Counted from the first letter of the stretch, positions 37,568 through 47,399 are shown. The stretch: DNA of 64,000 nucleotides from Sulfolobus islandicus Y.N.15.51 (GCF_000022485.1 NC_012623.1:1638501-1702500), one strand, 5' to 3'. The notes: generated by a model not told the origin, from the letters alone. A program made the numbers and translations.

Positions 37568-38533
37568 TTAAAGTCCAACGTATGGTATCGTTCTCCCAAA
37601 TCCAAGTAAATTAGCTACAATTGCTATAATTATTAATGCCGCAATTATTGCAGTACCGTAGTAGTCAACTCTTGTAAACTTAAGTTCTACTAGACTAGTC
37701 CTACTTGGATAAGCTCTAAATCCCCTAGTATCAGCTGAAATTGCCAAGTTCTTAGCTCCCCTAAACAAATACACCATAGTTGGTATTATTGCTTCAAAAA
37801 TCGCGTAAACTATTAACAGTGAAGAAACTATTTTCGGTCTACTATACCCTAAACCTCTTATATACTGCATCTTCACTGAAGTGTCTAACAGCTCAAATAT
37901 CCTAGGTATCATCCTTATGCCAACTAACACTGAAAACGTAATTGCTATAGGTATCTTTATTTTAGTGAACATCCTGAAGATATCGGATCCAGTTGTTGTA
38001 GTAATGAACAGTAAGGCTGACAATAATACTGGAGCTACTCTAAAGGTAGTCTGAAGGCCGTAAATTAGAGCTTCTAACGTTAATTGTTGCTCATACCCCA
38101 TTACTTGGAAATAAGATGGGAATGTCCAAATTACCGTAAACTGTTTCACACTAGGGAAGGCTAACTGTAGTGTACTAGGTGGAGTGTAAGGAGCAATGCT
38201 CCACGTTCCACCCAATATTGTTGAAAGCGCTAAGAAAAACGCATATCCGAATTTCCTTACTCCATCGTTTAGCGTAAGATATGATAATAAGAGAACTAGG
38301 GTTAATATGGCGCCTATCCACCATATCGTAGTAGCAGCTACAGTCATAACTACTATTGTGAGTACTACCTTCGTAACGGGGTTTAGCTTATATAGAAACG
38401 TATTTCCAGTCTCATAACGCGTTATTTCCCTTAAACCTGTTATTCCTATCAAGAAAATTACGAATAAAGCTGGCACTGCGGATCCGTAGAGAACAATTAT
38501 CCAACTTATTATTTGATCAACTAAAGTGTTCAT
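37568..38533 (-). CDS. ECF transporter T component (EcfT/CbiQ/YkoC-like)
   Basis: A 321-residue membrane protein, the energy-coupling transmembrane subunit of an energy-coupling-factor importer. About six hydrophobic helices are visible. The cytoplasmic coupling region has the two Ala/Ile-Arg-Gly motifs of the family (YIRGLGYSRPK and SADTRGFRAYPSR). It overlaps the fused ATPase gene by 17 bases, making a three-gene operon transcribed S, A-A, T. Final gene of the operon. Confidence 0.85.
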   Translation of the reverse strand: MNTLVDQIISWIIVLYGSAVPALFVIFLIGITGLREITRYETGNTFLYKLNPVTKVVLTIVVMTVAATTIWWIGAILTLVLLLSYLTLNDGVRKFGYAFFLALSTILGGTWSIAPYTPPSTLQLAFPSVKQFTVIWTFPSYFQVMGYEQQLTLEALIYGLQTTFRVAPVLLSALLFITTTTGSDIFRMFTKIKIPIAITFSVLVGIRMIPRIFELLDTSVKMQYIRGLGYSRPKIVSSLLIVYAIFEAIIPTMVYLFRGAKNLAISADTRGFRAYPSRTSLVELKFTRVDYYGTAIIAALIIIAIVANLLGFGRTIPYVGL

Positions 38534-40109
38534 TTTTTATCAATCCTCCCAACTCATATTCTAATGGAGGTTCTATACCATGTCTTAGTGATTTAATGAA
38601 AACCTCTTCTGGCTTCCCTTCCAATACGATTTTTCCCTCATTCATTACTAACAGATAATCAGCAAATCTATCAACAAATCTGGAATCATGAGTCACAACC
38701 AGTATAGTATATCCCTTATCTCTCAATTCTAAGAGTTCTTTTCCCAAGATTTGCTTATGATACCAATCTTGTCCACTTGTCGGCTCATCCATCAGTATAA
38801 CCTTAGCCCCACCTGCTAGTACTGAGGCCATTGCAACTCTTCTCCTTTGCCCCATGGAGAGAACTAAAGGATCTTCCTTCCTATAGGCATCTAGAGAGAA
38901 CATCTTCAAAACCTCTCCTAACCTCTTCTCGTCGTATGTACCTCTATTCTTCATTGAGAACTTAATCTCATCCTCAACAGTTCTCTTTATAAACATAACG
39001 TCAAAGAACTGAGGTAAATACGCTATGAATTTTCCCCTTTCCACCAGCTTAGTCTTACTTAAATCTACACCGTTGACTATGACCTTCTCCTCCTCTACGA
39101 TCAGCCTCTTCTTGTCTATTAAACCAACAATTACCTTCAATAAAGTAGTTTTTCCAGAGCCATTCTTACCCATTAACGCTGTTATAGTACCTTGTTTTAA
39201 TGATATTTTAGTATTAATCAGATAAATTCCATTTTTCGTCTTAACCTTTACGCTCGCGTATAGCGCTTCTCCTTTTCCCCCAATTCTAGAAGGTGGTCTA
39301 TAAGTATAAGTTTTCCTTAAATACTCGTAATCTATTTTCCTAAAACCGTTTTTCTTTAAAAATAGCATATAATCTGGTATTTCAAGACCCAAAGAGTAGA
39401 GAAAATCGGCCTTGTCCACAATCTCATCTTTTCTGACATCTACAGCAATTTTTCCTTCTTCTACTACAATTATTCTATCAACAAAGGGTAATACTCTCTC
39501 TATTTTATGCTCAACTAAAACTAGGCTAATTCCCTCAGATCTAAAGGTCTTTACTAGTTCTAAAATTTCCCTAGTACCTTGAGGGTCTATATTGGAAGTT
39601 GGCTCATCTAAAATTAACGCCTTAGGTCTCATGGCTAAAACTGACGCTAAGATAGTTTTTTGAAGTTCCCCTCCAGATAAAGTATTAATCTCCCTATCCC
39701 TTAAGTGTGAAATGCCACATATCTTCATTGACTCTTCAACCCTCTCTATCATCTCATCCCTACTTATCATATAGTTCTCGACGCCGAAAGCCACCTCATC
39801 TATTATAGTATAATTAAAAGCTTGAGTATCCGGATCTTGTAATAGTGTACCCACATATTTAGATATTTCATGTATTGGCGTACTCTTAACGTCAAATCCA
39901 AAAACTCTAACTTCTCCTTTTATTTCAGCGTTAATTAAGTGTGGAATTACGCCATTAATTACACTTACTAGCGTCGACTTACCACTTCCCGACCTACCAG
40001 TTATTAAAACGGATTCTCCTTCTTCTATATCAAGCTTATCTACCACTATGCTGGGCTTATCTTTTCCCATATAGGTTACTTGGAGATCCCTAATCTCCAC
40101 AAACTTCAT
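38517..40109 (-). CDS. ECF transporter ATPase, two ABC domains fused (YkoD-like)
   Basis: A 530-residue protein with two complete ABC domains. Domain 1: Walker A GRSGSGKST, LLQDPDTQAF, signature LSGGELQK, Walker B ALILDEPTS and LVEHK. Domain 2: Walker A GKNGSGKTT, FIAYLPQ, a variant signature LSMGQRRR, Walker B VILMDEPTS and VVTHDSR. It replaces the separate EcfA1 and EcfA2 subunits. ATG 40109 overlaps the stop of the S component as ATGA. The variant second signature implies asymmetric ATP sites. Confidence 0.9.
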   Translation of the reverse strand: MKFVEIRDLQVTYMGKDKPSIVVDKLDIEEGESVLITGRSGSGKSTLVSVINGVIPHLINAEIKGEVRVFGFDVKSTPIHEISKYVGTLLQDPDTQAFNYTIIDEVAFGVENYMISRDEMIERVEESMKICGISHLRDREINTLSGGELQKTILASVLAMRPKALILDEPTSNIDPQGTREILELVKTFRSEGISLVLVEHKIERVLPFVDRIIVVEEGKIAVDVRKDEIVDKADFLYSLGLEIPDYMLFLKKNGFRKIDYEYLRKTYTYRPPSRIGGKGEALYASVKVKTKNGIYLINTKISLKQGTITALMGKNGSGKTTLLKVIVGLIDKKRLIVEEEKVIVNGVDLSKTKLVERGKFIAYLPQFFDVMFIKRTVEDEIKFSMKNRGTYDEKRLGEVLKMFSLDAYRKEDPLVLSMGQRRRVAMASVLAGGAKVILMDEPTSGQDWYHKQILGKELLELRDKGYTILVVTHDSRFVDRFADYLLVMNEGKIVLEGKPEEVFIKSLRHGIEPPLEYELGGLIKNEHFS

Positions 40110-40831
40110 TGTCCCACCGCTTTAGCTATCCTCTGCCCGGCTAAAGCTCCTAAAATTCCTATGACCACATCTCCAGGTATAAAGGCTAGAAAGTCAAATT
40201 GTATAGTAGCCCAGTTCACTATAGCCCCACTTATTAAGGGCCTAAAGAAGCCAAGATAAAAGATTGGGTCTGGAATTGCAAACAATATACCAATTATTAT
40301 ACCTTCTAATATTGCCAATCCTACAACAGTTTTAGTTGCCACAGATGACCCATTGCTACTTTTATATCCAATACCGAATAATTTTCCCCTACTAGCTACA
40401 ATTACAAGGTCAAGAAATAATCCATAAGTTAGGGCTTCATAAATTGTATACATGGGTTCTCCGCCAAAACCATAGAAGAATAAATCTGACAGTATATTAA
40501 AGATCAGTAAACTCAGTATCCCAGTACCTGGTTTTCTAACTAAGGCAGCTACAATAAGGAGAATAAACATTCTCCCCCAAAATCCTACTCCTATGAAAGG
40601 TGTACTGGGTAAAAATCTACCAATGAAACTACCTATATAGAATTCCCAAACCACGCTAAAAGCTGCTCCCACTGCAATGTAAACTAAATCAATTGTTGTA
40701 AAACTCTTTAAGCCGAATCTCCTAGCGAAGTAAAATACTATTGCAAGCCCTACTATAAAGTAGATAGTAGCTATCTCCCAAGGCACCATACCTGGAACAG
40801 AAGTATCGAATTTTATCCCATTGAATTCCAT
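40106..40831 (-). CDS. ECF transporter substrate-specific (S) component
   Basis: About 241 residues from ATG 40831, which lies 24 bases after CCTTTTAAATATTTG; an in-frame TTG at 40849 is less likely. Six or more membrane helices, with the aromatic VWEFYIGSFIGRF and the C-terminal FIPGDVVIGILGALAGQRIAKAV typical of S components. The gene order S, fused ATPase, T matches the ykoEDC thiamine-precursor importer of bacteria, so a thiamine/HMP-like vitamin is a reasonable guess. No riboswitch seen upstream. Confidence 0.78.
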   Translation of the reverse strand: MEFNGIKFDTSVPGMVPWEIATIYFIVGLAIVFYFARRFGLKSFTTIDLVYIAVGAAFSVVWEFYIGSFIGRFLPSTPFIGVGFWGRMFILLIVAALVRKPGTGILSLLIFNILSDLFFYGFGGEPMYTIYEALTYGLFLDLVIVASRGKLFGIGYKSSNGSSVATKTVVGLAILEGIIIGILFAIPDPIFYLGFFRPLISGAIVNWATIQFDFLAFIPGDVVIGILGALAGQRIAKAVGQ

Positions 40832-40920
40832 ATTTAATTTCTGGCACAAATATTTAAAAGGATTTCCTATATTGATACTATAAACTATATAGTTTACTTT
40901 TGGTAATATCTACCTGAAAT

Positions 40921-41559
40921 TTAGAGATTTTTCGTGACCATTGGAATTATCTCTCTTAAATTCCTTACCTTTTCCTTGATCTCTGGATAAAAGTCGTATC
41001 TGTCCAACAATATCGCATCTACATAGCTTCTCCTAGCTCCCACGTAATCAATTTCATATATATCCCCTATATGCAAAGCTGGATATCCTCCCTTTAAAAT
41101 TGCAATGGCGAAGATTTTAGGATTAGGCTTAACAATACCAATCTCGTGAGATAAGACTAAGTCATCAAAGTACTTTACTAATCCCAATTCTTCCAACAAC
41201 TTTTTGGTCCTAGGTGATGAGTTGCTTAATAAAATTAATTTAGTGTTGGTACTTCTAATAGTTTCTAAAAATTCCATCACATCATCATATATGAACGCTT
41301 CCCCGTCCCTTATATCAGAACCCCTTATATGGCTGATCAATCTATCACTTGGAGGAATATTCAAATTATATAGGAATTCCTTAATATCAGTTGGTTGGGA
41401 ATAGTTATTAACAGCCATGGCTTTCACATAAGCTCTGAAGACCCTTCTAATGTCAACATCATAACCGTGTTCTCTCAGAATAGTTTGTAATTTCTCATAA
41501 AATGCTGGTTTAAAACCAACTAGCGTGTTTCCAAAGTCTACGAAAATCGCTCTATACAC
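40921..41559 (-). CDS. HAD-superfamily phosphatase-like hydrolase
   Basis: A 212-residue haloacid dehalogenase-like hydrolase. Motif I is FVDFGNTLV with the nucleophilic Asp, motif [10 protein letters not shown], motif III lysine in IVKPNPKIF, and motif [19 protein letters not shown] small helical cap (about residues 15-85) is typical of subfamily I. It starts with GTG 41559. Substrate unknown; small phosphorylated metabolites are typical. Confidence 0.88.
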   Translation of the reverse strand: MYRAIFVDFGNTLVGFKPAFYEKLQTILREHGYDVDIRRVFRAYVKAMAVNNYSQPTDIKEFLYNLNIPPSDRLISHIRGSDIRDGEAFIYDDVMEFLETIRSTNTKLILLSNSSPRTKKLLEELGLVKYFDDLVLSHEIGIVKPNPKIFAIAILKGGYPALHIGDIYEIDYVGARRSYVDAILLDRYDFYPEIKEKVRNLREIIPMVTKNL

Positions 41560-41637
41560 ATGTTTTCACTAATTTTTAAGGTTATATACTTTTGTTCCCC
41601 TTTAAATATTGGGAAAAATTTAATTAGATAGAGAGAA

Positions 41638-42207
41638 ATGTACACATTAATGAGCAAAAACGATAGATACATTAATCCACTAGTTCTTGATAATCCTTTA
41701 AGGTCTTTGGTTTCACCTCCTAATAGGATACTATCAAGATTCGTGAAATATCTAAAAGAAGACTACACGGTAGTGGATTTGGGATGTGGTCCTGGGTTCT
41801 TCACTACAATCCTCGCTAGAATTGTGAAAACCGTTTACGCAGTAGATCCTGACGAGAGGGCAATAAGAAGATTAAAGGAAAAAGTCCAAAAGTTGTCTTT
41901 GAATAACGTTATACCGTATGTAGCTCCAGCTCAAAAACTGGAATTTATTAAAGATAAAAGTATTGACTTTGTTTTCTCTAACCTAATGCTGTGTTGTACT
42001 TCAGACCACAATGGCGCTATAAAGGAAATTAAGAGGATTCTAAAGGATAATGGTTTAGCTTACATAAGCGTTACAAGAAGCTTTCTCATAAAGGATAAAA
42101 TGGATGTTAGTGGAGACGAATGGAAGAAAATACTTGGTCAATTTAAGATAATAAGAGAAGGAAAGAATTTAATGGAGAGATGGGCTGTAGTGCAACAAAT
42201 TAGTTAA
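41638..42207 (+). CDS. Class I SAM-dependent methyltransferase
   Basis: A 189-residue protein with a Rossmann-like methyltransferase core: [17 protein letters not shown] (motif I), [11 protein letters not shown] (acidic residue for SAM ribose), [23 protein letters not shown] (motif IV) and [16 protein letters not shown]. The N-terminus is short, so it is a minimal small-molecule type enzyme. Substrate unknown. Divergent from the HAD gene. Confidence 0.88.
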   Translation: MYTLMSKNDRYINPLVLDNPLRSLVSPPNRILSRFVKYLKEDYTVVDLGCGPGFFTTILARIVKTVYAVDPDERAIRRLKEKVQKLSLNNVIPYVAPAQKLEFIKDKSIDFVFSNLMLCCTSDHNGAIKEIKRILKDNGLAYISVTRSFLIKDKMDVSGDEWKKILGQFKIIREGKNLMERWAVVQQIS

Positions 42208-42300
42208 TATTAAAGATGTAGACCCGAATGGATAAGCGTAACTCTTGCCTTTTAAGGCGTGGAAGATATCAGAAATAGCTTTTTCTTAAAGGCGAAGCTC

Positions 42301-42831
42301 TCAGAGATAAGCCAGATATATCATTACGGCACCAGCTATTATTGCTAAACCGTTTGCTAAGGGGTTATCATATCTGAAATGTGCCAAGGCAAATCTTTTC
42401 CATCTACCGTATTTTTTAACGTAAATTCCCCTTTCCGTAAATACGTCCAGGAACAAATGAGAGGGCCCAACAACTACACCATTTAACAATATTAACAACA
42501 CCACCTTATTGCTAAGGGAGAAATAGTACTCGTGATAGCTAAACCCATTATAATAAATCAATAAGAGAATAAAGACCGGGACTACGGAGACAATACCCCA
42601 AACTACACTTCTAGGAATTGTATGGGTTAAAGGTGTCCTTACCGGGATATACCCATACCCAGTGGCAATCTCCTTATGGCCAATCCTATCAATCAAGGAA
42701 TTACCTATTACCGAAACTATTCCGCTCAAGATTAAAGCGTAGTAAAAATATTCATGAAAGAGTACAGAGTCCAGAAGCGTCAATAAACCGGTTGAGAAGA
42801 TGTAATGGGTTCTGAGCCTCACAAGATTCAT
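42301..42831 (-). CDS. DUF1286-type membrane protein
   Basis: A 176-residue membrane protein with four or five hydrophobic helices and conserved polar residues: NLVRLRTHYIFSTGLLT, NSLIDRIGHKE, RTPLTHTIPRS and GPSHLFLDVFTERGIYV. The HTIPRS and SHLFLD histidines and aspartate resemble the DUF1286 family of Sulfolobus and its viruses, itself akin to DUF457 hydrolases. ATG overlaps the stop of the SWIM-finger gene as ATGA, so the two are translationally coupled. Family name recalled, not searched. Confidence 0.65.
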   Translation of the reverse strand: MNLVRLRTHYIFSTGLLTLLDSVLFHEYFYYALILSGIVSVIGNSLIDRIGHKEIATGYGYIPVRTPLTHTIPRSVVWGIVSVVPVFILLLIYYNGFSYHEYYFSLSNKVVLLILLNGVVVGPSHLFLDVFTERGIYVKKYGRWKRFALAHFRYDNPLANGLAIIAGAVMIYLAYL

Positions 42832-43046
42832 ACCCTCTCCTCGCTTATAAATCTCACCTTATTTTTAGCAATTGCTATGTGTTTGCATTTTCCTCTCATT
42901 GCAAATCCCTTGCAACTACACGAATAATTGATTACGCTTTTATCCTTGTACACTATCCTTACTAGGTATGACTCTAATGGGTTCCTCTCAGATTCCATCG
43001 CTATGTAATAAGTGTTCCTAGTTATTCCAATCAAGTATGGGTACAT
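42828..43046 (-). CDS. SWIM zinc-finger microprotein
   Basis: A 72-residue protein whose C-terminal half is a SWIM finger: YSCSCKGFAMRGKCKHIAIAKN (two Cys, then Cys-x-His). SWIM fingers bind DNA or protein and occur in recombination mediators and transposases; standalone versions of this size are known from Sulfolobales. Coupled with the DUF1286 gene by a four-base overlap. It has its own promoter upstream of ATG 43046. Confidence 0.78.
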   Translation of the reverse strand: MYPYLIGITRNTYYIAMESERNPLESYLVRIVYKDKSVINYSCSCKGFAMRGKCKHIAIAKNKVRFISEERV

Positions 43047-43208
43047 CTCATTATCGTTTCTTCAAAAAAGAATTAGATCCAGTACACTGAAAGTATTATT
43101 CATTGAAGATGGGAAAGTATTCCTAAGGTTTTATACGTTTTAACCCTTTTAACTTATGTTAGATAAGTTTATAAATTAGAAGACTTATATATAGTTAGGG
43201 TGAAATAT

Positions 43209-43394
43209 ATGATAGGTCTCAAAATTAGTCATAAGAAAGAAGATAAAAAGAATGACAATTCTAGAGTTAACACTCCCATTACTTACGACATGGCTAGATT
43301 ACCAGAGGAATACTTGAGAAATGAGTTTCCAGAAGAGTGGCGTTCATTGCAAAAAGAAAAGAAATCTTATTATGGTTGGATCTGGTATTCCTAA
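43209..43394 (+). CDS. Small hypothetical protein (about 61 residues)
   Basis: Basic N-terminus (LKISHKKEDKKND) and an acidic-aromatic C-terminus (PEEYLRNEFPEEWRSLQKEKKSYYGWIWYS). The start is uncertain: ATG 43209 has a GGTGA Shine-Dalgarno site at 43199-43203, whereas GTG 43200 would suit a leaderless message from TTTATAAAT near 43172. No family recognised; codon use looks normal for the genome. Confidence 0.5.
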   Translation: MIGLKISHKKEDKKNDNSRVNTPITYDMARLPEEYLRNEFPEEWRSLQKEKKSYYGWIWYS

Positions 43395-43597
43395 CCTTAA
43401 CTAAAACCTTTTTAAATTTCTATCTTCTTCTAAATTAAGCTTTTTGAATGTTTGTTATTTAGAACCTATATTTCTGAAAATAAGTTATATTCTTCTCTTA
43501 AAGGATTAACTCTTTTTAGTCTTATGATATTACCTTAAGTTATACTTTAGTTAAAACCGTAAAGTATATTTAAGAGAATAACATAAGGATATCTTGA

Positions 43598-43798
<201 letters not shown>

Positions 43799-44008
43799 GC
43801 TAATGAATGAGTATTAAAAGCTAAATTCTTTTTGTTTTTCTTATTTATATCGTTGTTTTGTTGAGCAAATATTGTGTTTGGTCTGATAATTAGCAAAATA
43901 AAATAGTCGTTTCCGACCATATTCTTCATAAGTTTTAAAAAGAGTTAACACAATATGTCATTTGAATGATTAAAGTGGCCAGGACTGAAAAAACGTGATG
44001 AAATGTTT

Positions 44009-45676
44009 TTAATATGACTTGAAAGTTCTACCTAACCAATAACCTCTTTGTATAGCCTTACCAATACTCGGCTGGTCATCAGCAATATTATGTATTTCCA
44101 CGTCAAACTTCATACTATTTTTTTCCTCTAAGAACTTCACACCAACTTCACTTAACTCCTTTCTTAGGAGGTACTCCCTAGTTCTATCCAATCCCTTAAA
44201 CGATCTCTCAGTAATGTAAATCTCATTATATTTAGCTAGCTCAAACGCATAGTCATGATAAACGTAAAGGTTAGAATCTATCAGCAATTTTTCTCCCTTG
44301 ACGTCGGGCATTTTAGGTATTTCATAGTCAGGTATAGCCATTATACAGTCAGAGCACTCAATCTTAGAGTTAAGCTTAACCTCAACATTAAGTCTCTTTA
44401 ACTCCCTCTCATAGTAATTAATTAACTCTTGGAACTCCTTAACTTTCCAAGGATCCTTGTAAAGTAGGAACTGTCCTCCTAACTTATTGTTTTGCTCATA
44501 TAAAGTTACCGTGAAGCCCCTCAAAGCTAAGACTCTAGCAGCTTCTAAACCCATTACGCCTCCTCCCACTACAATAACCTCTCCCTTGCCCTTCTCTAAT
44601 GGTGGTAACAACTCCCATCCTAATTCGGGGTTGACATCACATCTTACCTCTTTATATACAACCCCTCTACATGTCTGATTACACCTAATACATGGTCTTA
44701 TTGGTAGATCCCTTTTAGCTTTCTCTAGCCAATAGGGATCGGCTAATAATTGTCTTCCTAATACAACGACGTCAGCAATTTCTCTCGCCTTAATCGCATC
44801 TACTGGAGTTATCACAGATCCAACAAGAAATATTGGAATATTAACTGCATCCCTTACTACCTTTGCCTCTTCAAGAAATGCCAATCTCTTATAGTAGTAT
44901 GGCATGCTGGAACCCAAAGGACCATCTCTTCCAGCTGATAAGTGAATATAATCTATCCCAGCCTTCTCCAACTTTTTACCTATTTCAGCAACAATTTCTG
45001 GAGTTAAGCCATCATTGTCGAATTCGGTTACACTGATTCTTATACCTACAGTGATTTTAGCTTTTTCCTTTATGCCCTTAAGGATTTCCTCTATAAACCT
45101 TACACCATCTTTGTACTCATCATTCCTCTTATTTGTCGCGGGAGATAAGAATTGGGCTAATAGATACCCATGAGCTCCATGAAGTTCTATTCCGTCAAAT
45201 CCAGCCCTCTTAGCTCTTATTGATGCGTCTATGAAATCGTTTTTAACCCTCTCTATATCCTCCTTAGTCATTTCCCTTACTTCGTCCATTATAGGAATGG
45301 GAGAAGGGGCTATTGGTTTGTTACCCCAAATTATATCCTTTCTAGTCTTCCTACCAACGTGAACTAGTTGCACAAAAATCTTACTTCCCAAAGCGTGAAT
45401 TAACTCAGTTAACCTCATGAACTTTGGCGTTAACTCATCTGAATCCATTCCCAGTTCGTTAACTGATCCCCTAGCGTCTACGTGATTAACGTATGTGTAT
45501 TCTGTTATTATTAACCCAACTCCTCCCTTAGCTCTCTCAGCTAAGTAAGCTATATGAGCATCACTAGGATAACCCTCCGGCGTACCTAGATTACTGATCA
45601 TTGGTGACATGGCTATTCTATTCTTTAAAACAATATCTCCAATTCTTATTGGTTCCAGTAGCTTCGATAGATCCAT
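44009..45676 (-). CDS. Old Yellow Enzyme / 2,4-dienoyl-CoA reductase-like flavoprotein with shortened C-terminus
   Basis: A 555-residue protein. An N-terminal OYE TIM barrel (RIAMSPMISNLGTPEGYPSD, GVGLIITEYTYV, IELHGAHGYLLAQFLSPATNKRNDEY) is followed by a 4Fe-4S cluster motif (CIRCNQTCRG then RCDVNPE). A Rossmann domain then begins VIVVGGGVMGLEAARVLALRG. 2,4-dienoyl-CoA reductases and related enzymes are usually 640-670 residues; here the second dinucleotide-binding half is reduced. It probably reduces enoate or dienoyl-CoA substrates using NAD(P)H through FMN. TATA GTTAACTTTTTAAC precedes ATG 45676. Confidence 0.85.
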   Translation of the reverse strand: MDLSKLLEPIRIGDIVLKNRIAMSPMISNLGTPEGYPSDAHIAYLAERAKGGVGLIITEYTYVNHVDARGSVNELGMDSDELTPKFMRLTELIHALGSKIFVQLVHVGRKTRKDIIWGNKPIAPSPIPIMDEVREMTKEDIERVKNDFIDASIRAKRAGFDGIELHGAHGYLLAQFLSPATNKRNDEYKDGVRFIEEILKGIKEKAKITVGIRISVTEFDNDGLTPEIVAEIGKKLEKAGIDYIHLSAGRDGPLGSSMPYYYKRLAFLEEAKVVRDAVNIPIFLVGSVITPVDAIKAREIADVVVLGRQLLADPYWLEKAKRDLPIRPCIRCNQTCRGVVYKEVRCDVNPELGWELLPPLEKGKGEVIVVGGGVMGLEAARVLALRGFTVTLYEQNNKLGGQFLLYKDPWKVKEFQELINYYERELKRLNVEVKLNSKIECSDCIMAIPDYEIPKMPDVKGEKLLIDSNLYVYHDYAFELAKYNEIYITERSFKGLDRTREYLLRKELSEVGVKFLEEKNSMKFDVEIHNIADDQPSIGKAIQRGYWLGRTFKSY

Positions 45677-45793
45677 GAGGGATATTAGAATGTGATAGTT
45701 AAAAAGTTAACTGTAAGGCTCTGTATTTTCATAGAAATACTAAATCTTAGATGAATGTAATATATAAAAAGTTTTTTAACTATTCAATAATTG

Positions 45794-46102
45794 CTATAAA
45801 GCTCTCTTATATAAGAAATTTCCAATATTATCATAAGTCATGTAGACTTTAACTAGTTTAAATCCCTTTGCACGTAATAACGAGTTTATATCTTTTTCTA
45901 ACTCCTTCCTAACTTCTATCAAAATTTTATCAGTTATATCTAAGGTATTCGTGGTTCCTTTCAATACTTCCAATTCACCACGCTCGACATCAATCTTTAA
46001 TAAATTTACCTTTTTTAGGCCAAGAGAGTCTAAAGTAACTGCGTCAACCACAATCTTGTTACCCTTACTCTCATAGGCTGAAGTCATGTCATCATATTCC
46101 AC
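45794..46102 (-). pseudogene. 3' remnant of a FkbM-family methyltransferase gene
   Basis: Encodes the C-terminal third of a FkbM-type SAM methyltransferase: IVVDAVTLDSLGLKKVNLLKIDVERGELEVLKG. The nucleophilic and SAM-binding N-terminal part is absent; upstream codons (YTKLLKVEYDD) continue briefly to a TGA near 46120, and an ISC796 element sits 47 bases further on. It is part of a run of decayed glycan-modification genes. Confidence 0.65.
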
Positions 46103-46156
46103 CTTTAGTAGTTTGGTATATCATTCATTTATTTTAGGAAATCTGTTAAAATACCT

Positions 46157-46952
46157 GATAGTGTCGTCGTTAAGCTACAAATTCTGGGATTAACCTTCTC
46201 TCCCATAAGACTAGGGCTATGGAGTACATCATGGTGCGAATGCTCCTATTTACTGCCTTCGTTGCTCTCTTGAATCTAATTAGCCTATCCCTTAATGAGG
46301 AATGAAAGGACTCGTTCGGGTTAACTGGCGAGACAACCGTGTGGTCTTTCAACCAGAAGTACAAGTTATAATCATCGCTCACCCATCTACCCTCGTCAGG
46401 CAAATACTTTTTGACCTCAAGGAAAGTACTCTCATCCCTATCCCCCACAGAGTAAATGAGGTAAACTCCCAGCTTCGTGTACACGTAACAAGTGAAAACC
46501 CACTTGTAAAAAGCCCTAGCATTCTTGTACAAGTAAGTCCACATCTCATCAACAACCTTAGCAACAACCTTACCCTTGACCAGCTCCTTAGCCCTACCCC
46601 ACAACTCAACCAACTTCTCATGCTTTTTCCTACCATAACGCTTAATCCAAGTGAAAACAGTACCAAGAGGTACGTTAAGCACCCTAGAAATAGCCCTCAT
46701 ACTCATACCATTAGCATACATTCTCAAAGCCTCCTCCCTCAACTTCCTAGAATGATGATGATAACTAGCATCACCCAAGAAGTACTTACCACAATCCCTA
46801 CACAAAAACTTCTGCCTACCCAAAGGCCTACCACACTTAACAACATGATGACTACCACAAGAGGGACAAGAAACGTCTTGCCTAAATACAGGCTTCCTAC
46901 CCATAAGTAATACTCGTTATACAAATATAAATAACTTAACGACGACACTACC
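46157..46952 (-). mobile_element. ISC796, IS1-family insertion sequence, complete
   Basis: Exactly 796 bases between inverted repeats GATAGTGTCGTCGTTAAG (left) and GGTAGTGTCGTCGTTAAG (right, read inward), with one mismatch in 18. An 8-base target duplication AAATACCT lies at 46149-46156 and 46953-46960. One intact transposase gene. The length and ends make the ISC796 name likely. The perfect duplication indicates recent insertion. Confidence 0.93.
46170..46904 (-). CDS. IS1-family transposase (ISC796), intact
   Basis: A 244-residue single-frame IS1 transposase: zinc-ribbon VSCPSCGSHHVVKCG and QKFLCRDCGKYF, a helix-turn-helix (EALRMYANGMSMRAISRVLN), and the DDE catalytic region (KVVDEMWTYL, WVSDDYNLYFW, NPNESFHSSLRDRLIRFKRATKAVNRS). 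Unlike bacterial IS1 no frameshift is needed. The ATG is immediately preceded by CGAGTATTACTT, nearly identical to the sequence before the ISC1058-like transposase. Confidence 0.93.
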   Translation of the reverse strand: MGRKPVFRQDVSCPSCGSHHVVKCGRPLGRQKFLCRDCGKYFLGDASYHHHSRKLREEALRMYANGMSMRAISRVLNVPLGTVFTWIKRYGRKKHEKLVELWGRAKELVKGKVVAKVVDEMWTYLYKNARAFYKWVFTCYVYTKLGVYLIYSVGDRDESTFLEVKKYLPDEGRWVSDDYNLYFWLKDHTVVSPVNPNESFHSSLRDRLIRFKRATKAVNRSIRTMMYSIALVLWERRLIPEFVA

Positions 46953-46960
46953 AAATACCT

Positions 46961-47126
46961 CAAGTTAATGTATGTTTTAAAATAGGAATAATATAGACGG
47001 GAAATTTGAAGGTTTAACGTTAAGATATTCTCTTAATGAGGGAGGTTTGGTTTTTAACTCCTCTATTCTCAACGCAAACTAGCCTCTTCCATCAATTCCT
47101 TTAACCTTTCGGCGTGGTTTTCCATC
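46961..47126 (-). pseudogene. Decayed coding sequence flanking ISC796
   Basis: The minus strand reads RIEELKTKPPSLREYLNVKP and then SNFPSILFLF before stopping near 46980. Upstream, another frame reads FKMENHAERLKELMEEAS, like the last helix of a GT4 glycosyltransferase. These are short scraps in different frames and suggest two decayed genes for surface glycans. Confidence 0.35.
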
Positions 47127-47399
47127 TTAAACTCTTAGCAATCTCCCATATATGAGTTCAAACTCATTTTCCTCCTCAAAAATCTCATTTATACTATCCA
47201 AGGCTTCCTCCCAATCCTTAACGCCAAAACTCTTATCCTTTATGAGCTCCTTACTTCCTAAACCGCCATTAACTATAATTACTGGTCCTCTCATCATATC
47301 TCTTGCCTCTATTATTCTATCTAGATCTACTGTTGCGACACCTTCCCTATTTTTAGCGTAAATACTAAATTTAGCGTTAATATTTCTAGCCTCTTCCAA
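47127..47399 (-). pseudogene. Probable glycosyltransferase fragment
   Basis: Ninety codons: ATVDLDRIIEARDMMRGPVIIVNGGLGSKELI, then KSFGVKDWEEALDSINEIFEEE. The GPVIIVNGG..ELI pattern, followed by an acidic helix, is reminiscent of the nucleotide-sugar binding C-terminal domain of GT4 enzymes. The remainder of such a gene is missing and the frame breaks near 47125. An alternative is a short unrelated hypothetical gene with a TTG start. Confidence 0.35.

Noticed and set aside
42208-42300. Small stem GCCTTTTAAGGC between the methyltransferase and DUF1286 genes as a structured RNA
   Set aside because: Only a short stem is visible; it may just be a bidirectional terminator, and nothing supports an RNA gene.
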